A stretch of DNA of 64,000 nt. It comes from Pseudomonas neuropathica. GTDB taxonomy: Bacteria; Pseudomonadota; Gammaproteobacteria; Pseudomonadales; Pseudomonadaceae. How positions within the stretch are numbered: the stretch's first letter is position 1; each line of letters begins with the position of its first letter. The translations under genes and the position numbers were made by a program. The notes under the pieces were generated by a model. It was not told the DNA's origin and made no database searches. It was given only the letters and a program-made list of their open reading frames with translations. This document shows positions 60,709-64,000 of the stretch, in pieces. The stretch lies in NCBI RefSeq assembly GCF_015461835.1, contig NZ_JACOPX010000013.1:184459-248458 (forward strand), written 5' to 3'.

Positions 60709-60724
60709 TGGCAATTTAGCTGCA
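60709..60724 (+). promoter_or_regulatory. Sigma-54-like -24/-12 promoter of bauA
   Basis: TGGCAATTTAGCTGCA matches TGGCA-N6-(T)TGCA with one change in the -12 half (C for T before TGCA). It lies 49 bp before the bauA start. Confidence 0.5.
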
Positions 60725-60773
60725 ACAACGCTTTTTATCTCCCTGACGCTTATGCCCTGCGAGGTTTTGCCCG

Positions 60774-62123
60774 ATGAACATGCCTGAAAACGCGCCGTCT
60801 CCACTGGCCAGCCAACTGAAGCTGGATGCGCACTGGATGCCGTACACCGCCAACCGAAACTTCCAGCGCGACCCGCGTCTGATCGTTGGTGCTGAAGGCA
60901 GTTGGCTGATCGACGACAAAGGCCGCCGGGTATACGACTCGTTGTCCGGGCTGTGGACCTGCGGCGCCGGCCACACCCGCAAGGAAATTCAGGAAGCGGT
61001 TTCCAAGCAATTGGGCACCCTCGATTACTCGCCGGGCTTCCAGTACGGTCATCCGCTGTCGTTCCAGCTGGCCGAGAAGATCACTGAGCTGACCCCGGGC
61101 AACCTCAACCACGTGTTCTTCACCGACTCTGGTTCCGAGTGCGCCGATACCGCCGTGAAAATGGTCCGTGCCTACTGGCGCCTGAAAGGTCAGGCGACTA
61201 AAACCAAAATGATCGGCCGTGCTCGTGGTTACCACGGTGTGAACATCGCCGGCACCAGCCTCGGCGGCGTCAACGGCAACCGTAAGCTGTTCGGTCAGGC
61301 GATGATGGATGTCGATCACCTGCCGCACACGCTGCTGGCGAGCAATGCCTTCTCCCGTGGCATGCCGGAGCAGGGCGGTATCGCCTTGGCCGATGAACTG
61401 CTGAAACTGATTGAGCTGCACGATGCTTCGAATATCGCCGCGGTATTCGTAGAGCCTATGGCCGGGTCCGCTGGTGTACTGGTTCCGCCACAGGGTTACC
61501 TGAAACGTCTGCGCGAAATCTGCGATCAGCACAGCATCCTGTTGGTGTTCGACGAAGTGATCACCGGTTTCGGCCGCACCGGCAATATGTTCGGCGCCGA
61601 CACCTTTGGCGTGACCCCGGATCTGATGTGCATCGCCAAGCAAGTCACCAACGGCGCGATCCCGATGGGCGCGGTGATTGCCAGCTCCGAGATCTACCAG
61701 ACCTTCATGAACCAGCCGACCCCTGAATACGCCGTGGAATTTCCACACGGCTACACCTACTCGGCACACCCGGTGGCTTGTGCCGCTGGCCTGGCGGCTC
61801 TCGACCTGCTGCAAAAGGAAAACCTGGTACAGAGCGTTGCAGAAGTCGCACCGCATTTTGAAAACGCGCTGCACGGGCTGAAAGGGTCGAAGAACGTTAT
61901 CGACATCCGTAACTTCGGTCTGGCCGGTGCCATTCAGATTGCCCCGCGTGACGGTGACGCCATCGTGCGTCCGTTCGAAGCCGGCATGGCCCTGTGGAAG
62001 GCCGGGTTCTACGTACGCTTCGGCGGCGACACCTTGCAGTTCGGCCCGACTTTCAACAGCAAGCCACAAGACCTCGATCGTCTGTTCGACGCGGTCGGCG
62101 AAGTGCTGAACAAGCTCGACTGA
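60774..62123 (+). CDS. bauA: Beta-alanine:pyruvate transaminase
   Basis: This is a 449-residue class III (omega) PLP aminotransferase converting beta-alanine and pyruvate to malonate semialdehyde and alanine. The PLP Lys is about 289 in AKQVTNGAIPMGAV. The Asp in FDEVITGFGRTG and the phosphate-cup motif FTDSGSECAD are present. The length and the start (LASQLKLDAHWMPYTANRNF) match BauA of Pseudomonas. The next gene supplies the following step. Confidence 0.92.
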   Translation: MNMPENAPSPLASQLKLDAHWMPYTANRNFQRDPRLIVGAEGSWLIDDKGRRVYDSLSGLWTCGAGHTRKEIQEAVSKQLGTLDYSPGFQYGHPLSFQLAEKITELTPGNLNHVFFTDSGSECADTAVKMVRAYWRLKGQATKTKMIGRARGYHGVNIAGTSLGGVNGNRKLFGQAMMDVDHLPHTLLASNAFSRGMPEQGGIALADELLKLIELHDASNIAAVFVEPMAGSAGVLVPPQGYLKRLREICDQHSILLVFDEVITGFGRTGNMFGADTFGVTPDLMCIAKQVTNGAIPMGAVIASSEIYQTFMNQPTPEYAVEFPHGYTYSAHPVACAAGLAALDLLQKENLVQSVAEVAPHFENALHGLKGSKNVIDIRNFGLAGAIQIAPRDGDAIVRPFEAGMALWKAGFYVRFGGDTLQFGPTFNSKPQDLDRLFDAVGEVLNKLD

Positions 62124-62199
62124 TTTTTCCTTCTATATATACCTACAAGAACGGGCACTCCTTAATGTGTGCCCGTGGACAAGAATTCAGGAGTTTTCG

Positions 62200-63693
62200 A
62201 TGAGCGTTATCCCGCATTTGATCAATGGCGAACTGGTGACCGAGAACGGTCGCGCGGTTGATGTGTTCAATCCGTCCACTGGTCAGGCTATCCACAAGCT
62301 GCCATTGGCCAGCCAGGCCACCATCCAGAAAGCCATCGATGCCGCCAAGGCTGCGTTCCCGGCCTGGCGCAACACGCCACCGGCCAAACGTGCGCAGGTG
62401 ATGTTCCGCTTCAAGCAACTGCTGGAGCAGAACGAAGCGCGCATCTCGCAATTGATCAGCGAAGAACACGGCAAGACCCTGGAAGACGCCGCCGGTGAAC
62501 TGAAGCGTGGTATCGAGAACGTCGAGTTTGCCTGCGCTGCCCCGGAAATCCTCAAGGGCGAGTACAGCCGCAACGTCGGCCCGAACATCGACGCATGGTC
62601 GGACTTCCAGCCGCTGGGCATTGTTGCCGGTATCACCCCATTTAACTTCCCGGCCATGGTGCCGCTGTGGATGTATCCACTGGCGATCGTCTGCGGTAAC
62701 TGCTTCATCCTCAAACCGTCCGAGCGGGATCCAAGCTCCACCCTGCTGATTGCTCAACTGCTGCTGGAAGCCGGATTGCCGAAAGGCGTGATGAGCGTGG
62801 TTCACGGTGACAAGACGGCGGTGGACGCGTTGATCGAAGCGCCGGAAGTCAAAGCGCTGAGCTTCGTTGGCTCGACGCCGATTGCCGAGTACATCTATGC
62901 CGAAGGCACCAAGCGCGGCAAACGCGTTCAGGCACTGGGTGGTGCGAAGAACCACGCGGTGCTGATGCCGGATGCTGATCTGGATAACGCGGTCAGCGCA
63001 CTGATGGGCGCGGCGTACGGTTCCTGCGGTGAGCGCTGCATGGCGATCTCGGTGGCCGTGTGTGTGGGGGACCAGGTAGCGGATGCACTGGTGGCCAAAC
63101 TGGTTCCGCAGATCAAGGCGCTGAAAATCGGTGCTGGCACTTCGTGCGGTCTGGACATGGGCCCACTGGTAACCGGCCAGGCGCGCGACAAAGTCAGCGG
63201 TTACGTTGACGACGGCGTGGCAGCGGGCGCGACCCTGGTGGTCGACGGTCGTGGTTTCAGCGTGGCCGGTCATGAAGAAGGCTTCTTCCTCGGCGGCTGT
63301 CTGTTCGACAACGTCACCCCGGAAATGCGCATCTATAAAGAAGAGATCTTCGGCCCGGTACTGTGCATCGTTCGCGTGAACAGCCTGGAAGAGGCAATGC
63401 AACTGATCAACGATCACGAATACGGCAATGGCACCTGCATCTTCACCCGTGACGGTGAAGCGGCGCGTCTGTTCTGCGACGAGATCGAAGTCGGCATGGT
63501 CGGCGTCAACGTGCCGCTGCCGGTACCGGTGGCTTACCACAGCTTCGGCGGCTGGAAGCGTTCGCTGTTCGGCGACCTGCATGCTTATGGTCCGGATGGT
63601 GTGCGCTTCTACACCCGGCGCAAGGCTATCACCCAGCGCTGGCCGCAGCGGGCGAGCCACGAAGCATCGCAGTTCGCCTTCCCTAGCTTGTAA
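62200..63693 (+). CDS. CoA-acylating malonate/methylmalonate-semialdehyde dehydrogenase
   Basis: This is a 497-residue aldehyde dehydrogenase of the MmsA/BauC branch that turns malonate semialdehyde plus CoA into acetyl-CoA and CO2. The catalytic Cys is about 280 in GERCMAISVAV, with ITPFNFPAMVPLWMYP near 150 and the cofactor motif FVGSTPIAEYIY. The usual catalytic Glu of hydrolytic ALDHs is absent, as expected for CoA-acylating members. The start at 62200 follows CAGGAG. It lies 76 bp after bauA, probably in the same transcript. Confidence 0.9.
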   Translation: MSVIPHLINGELVTENGRAVDVFNPSTGQAIHKLPLASQATIQKAIDAAKAAFPAWRNTPPAKRAQVMFRFKQLLEQNEARISQLISEEHGKTLEDAAGELKRGIENVEFACAAPEILKGEYSRNVGPNIDAWSDFQPLGIVAGITPFNFPAMVPLWMYPLAIVCGNCFILKPSERDPSSTLLIAQLLLEAGLPKGVMSVVHGDKTAVDALIEAPEVKALSFVGSTPIAEYIYAEGTKRGKRVQALGGAKNHAVLMPDADLDNAVSALMGAAYGSCGERCMAISVAVCVGDQVADALVAKLVPQIKALKIGAGTSCGLDMGPLVTGQARDKVSGYVDDGVAAGATLVVDGRGFSVAGHEEGFFLGGCLFDNVTPEMRIYKEEIFGPVLCIVRVNSLEEAMQLINDHEYGNGTCIFTRDGEAARLFCDEIEVGMVGVNVPLPVPVAYHSFGGWKRSLFGDLHAYGPDGVRFYTRRKAITQRWPQRASHEASQFAFPSL

Positions 63694-63710
63694 GTAGAAA
63701 GGCGATGTAG

Positions 63711-63745
63711 CGAAGGCCGACCCCTCGGGTCGGCCTTCGTGTTTT
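63711..63745 (+). terminator. Rho-independent terminator
   Basis: The 13 bp stem CGAAGGCCGACCC/GGGTCGGCCTTCG has a short loop and is followed by GTGTTTTC. It lies 17 bp after the dehydrogenase stop and separates the bau genes from the rrn promoters. Confidence 0.85.
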
Positions 63746-63787
63746 CGGGGGTTTTTGACCTATGTGACAGAATTATGAAAATAGGTG

Positions 63788-63815
63788 TTGACGGCAGATT
63801 CAGGATGTCTATAAT
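63788..63815 (+). promoter_or_regulatory. Candidate rrn promoter P1
   Basis: TTGACG (63788-63793) and TATAAT (63810-63815) lie 16 bp apart. A GC-rich discriminator (TCGCCCC) follows. The spacing and the TTGAC-16-TA(T/G)AAT pattern repeat at the second promoter downstream. Confidence 0.7.
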
Positions 63816-63933
63816 TCGCCCCACTTCCGGCGCAGTCGAAACGGAAAACTCCTTGAGACTCAACGAGTTAAGTAGGTTTCGGCAGCAGGTTGCTTCAGTT
63901 CATCGAAGCCAGAAGGAAGTTGAAAAAGAGGTG

Positions 63934-63961
63934 TTGACAGCAGCGTGTAACGCTGTAGAAT
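63934..63961 (+). promoter_or_regulatory. Candidate rrn promoter P2
   Basis: TTGACA (63934-63939) and TAGAAT (63956-63961) lie 16 bp apart, followed by TCGCCTCCCGCTGACGAGAG. As I recall, this is the sequence found upstream of 16S rRNA genes in Pseudomonas. The 16S gene would start beyond the window end. Confidence 0.75.
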
Positions 63962-64000
63962 TCGCCTCCCGCTGACGAGAGATCGGAAGCGCAAGTGGTT

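Noticed and set aside
62143..63660. 505-codon frame antisense to the semialdehyde dehydrogenase gene
   Set aside because: A shadow of a well-conserved ALDH gene, without ribosome site or motif.
63739..63975. 78-codon open frame at the end of the window
   Set aside because: It overlaps both rrn-type promoters and the bau terminator, and has no homologue that I recognise.
1..64000. CRISPR array, tRNA genes, prophage
   Set aside because: No regularly spaced direct repeats with unique spacers, no cloverleaf with CCA end, and no phage structural or integrase genes were seen.

Overview
The window reads as chromosomal DNA of a Pseudomonas from the fluorescens group. The GC content is high, almost every gene has a recognisable Pseudomonas homologue, the REP/REPIN palindromes are of fluorescens type, and the last 200 bases look like a Pseudomonas rRNA operon promoter region. 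All identifications are by eye; no database search was run. I saw no CRISPR array, tRNA, prophage, transposase or integrase.

Region 1 (1-25.2 kb) is a surface-attachment island. After the end of a cmoM-like tRNA methyltransferase gene and two DUF4136 lipoproteins comes a complete Tad/Flp type IVb pilus locus. On the minus strand lie rcpC-rcpA-tadZ-tadA-tadB-tadC-tadD plus a DUF3613 gene. Two tandem flp prepilin genes are divergent from it, with tadG, a TadE/F pseudopilin and the FppA prepilin peptidase nearby. The PprA sensor kinase and PprB response regulator are the likely controllers, and a stand-alone receiver protein follows flp. Next to it are an autotransporter adhesin, a TpsB-type outer-membrane transporter and a very repetitive Gly/Val-rich lipoprotein. 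Two direct copies of a ~350 bp repeat bracket the 10 kb core of the pilus locus.

Region 2 (25.5-34.3 kb) holds a lipid module (MaoC-like hydratase, FabG-like reductase, divergent FadI-like thiolase), a chemoreceptor, a RIO-type kinase and an MFS transporter. The chemoreceptor and RIO genes are bracketed by inverted copies of a ~200 bp repeat.

Region 3 (34.3-44.6 kb) holds copper homeostasis genes (cueA-cueR operon and copZ, each with a CueR-type operator), an unknown secreted protein, a Bcr/CflA efflux pump, a quinone oxidoreductase/monooxygenase pair divergent from a LysR regulator, an ArsR-type regulator and an MFS transporter.

Region 4 (44.7-59.6 kb) is devoted to purine and nucleobase use: adenine deaminase, a 2-oxoglutarate/Fe(II) oxygenase, a BMP-family ABC importer whose binding protein is split from its ATPase and permeases, an 8-oxoguanine deaminase-like enzyme, a RutR-like regulator and an NCS2 xanthine/uracil permease. 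The binding protein, the ATPase-permease operon and the NCS2 permease each have a sigma-54-like -24/-12 element about 40 bp upstream of the start codon, which suggests a shared nitrogen-responsive regulon. ChaA, an SDR with a MerR regulator, and a YigZ protein are interspersed.

Region 5 (59.7-64 kb) is the beta-alanine catabolic pair: bauA transaminase and CoA-acylating semialdehyde dehydrogenase, beside a LysR regulator, with a terminator and then two tandem strong promoters that probably drive an rrn operon just beyond the window.
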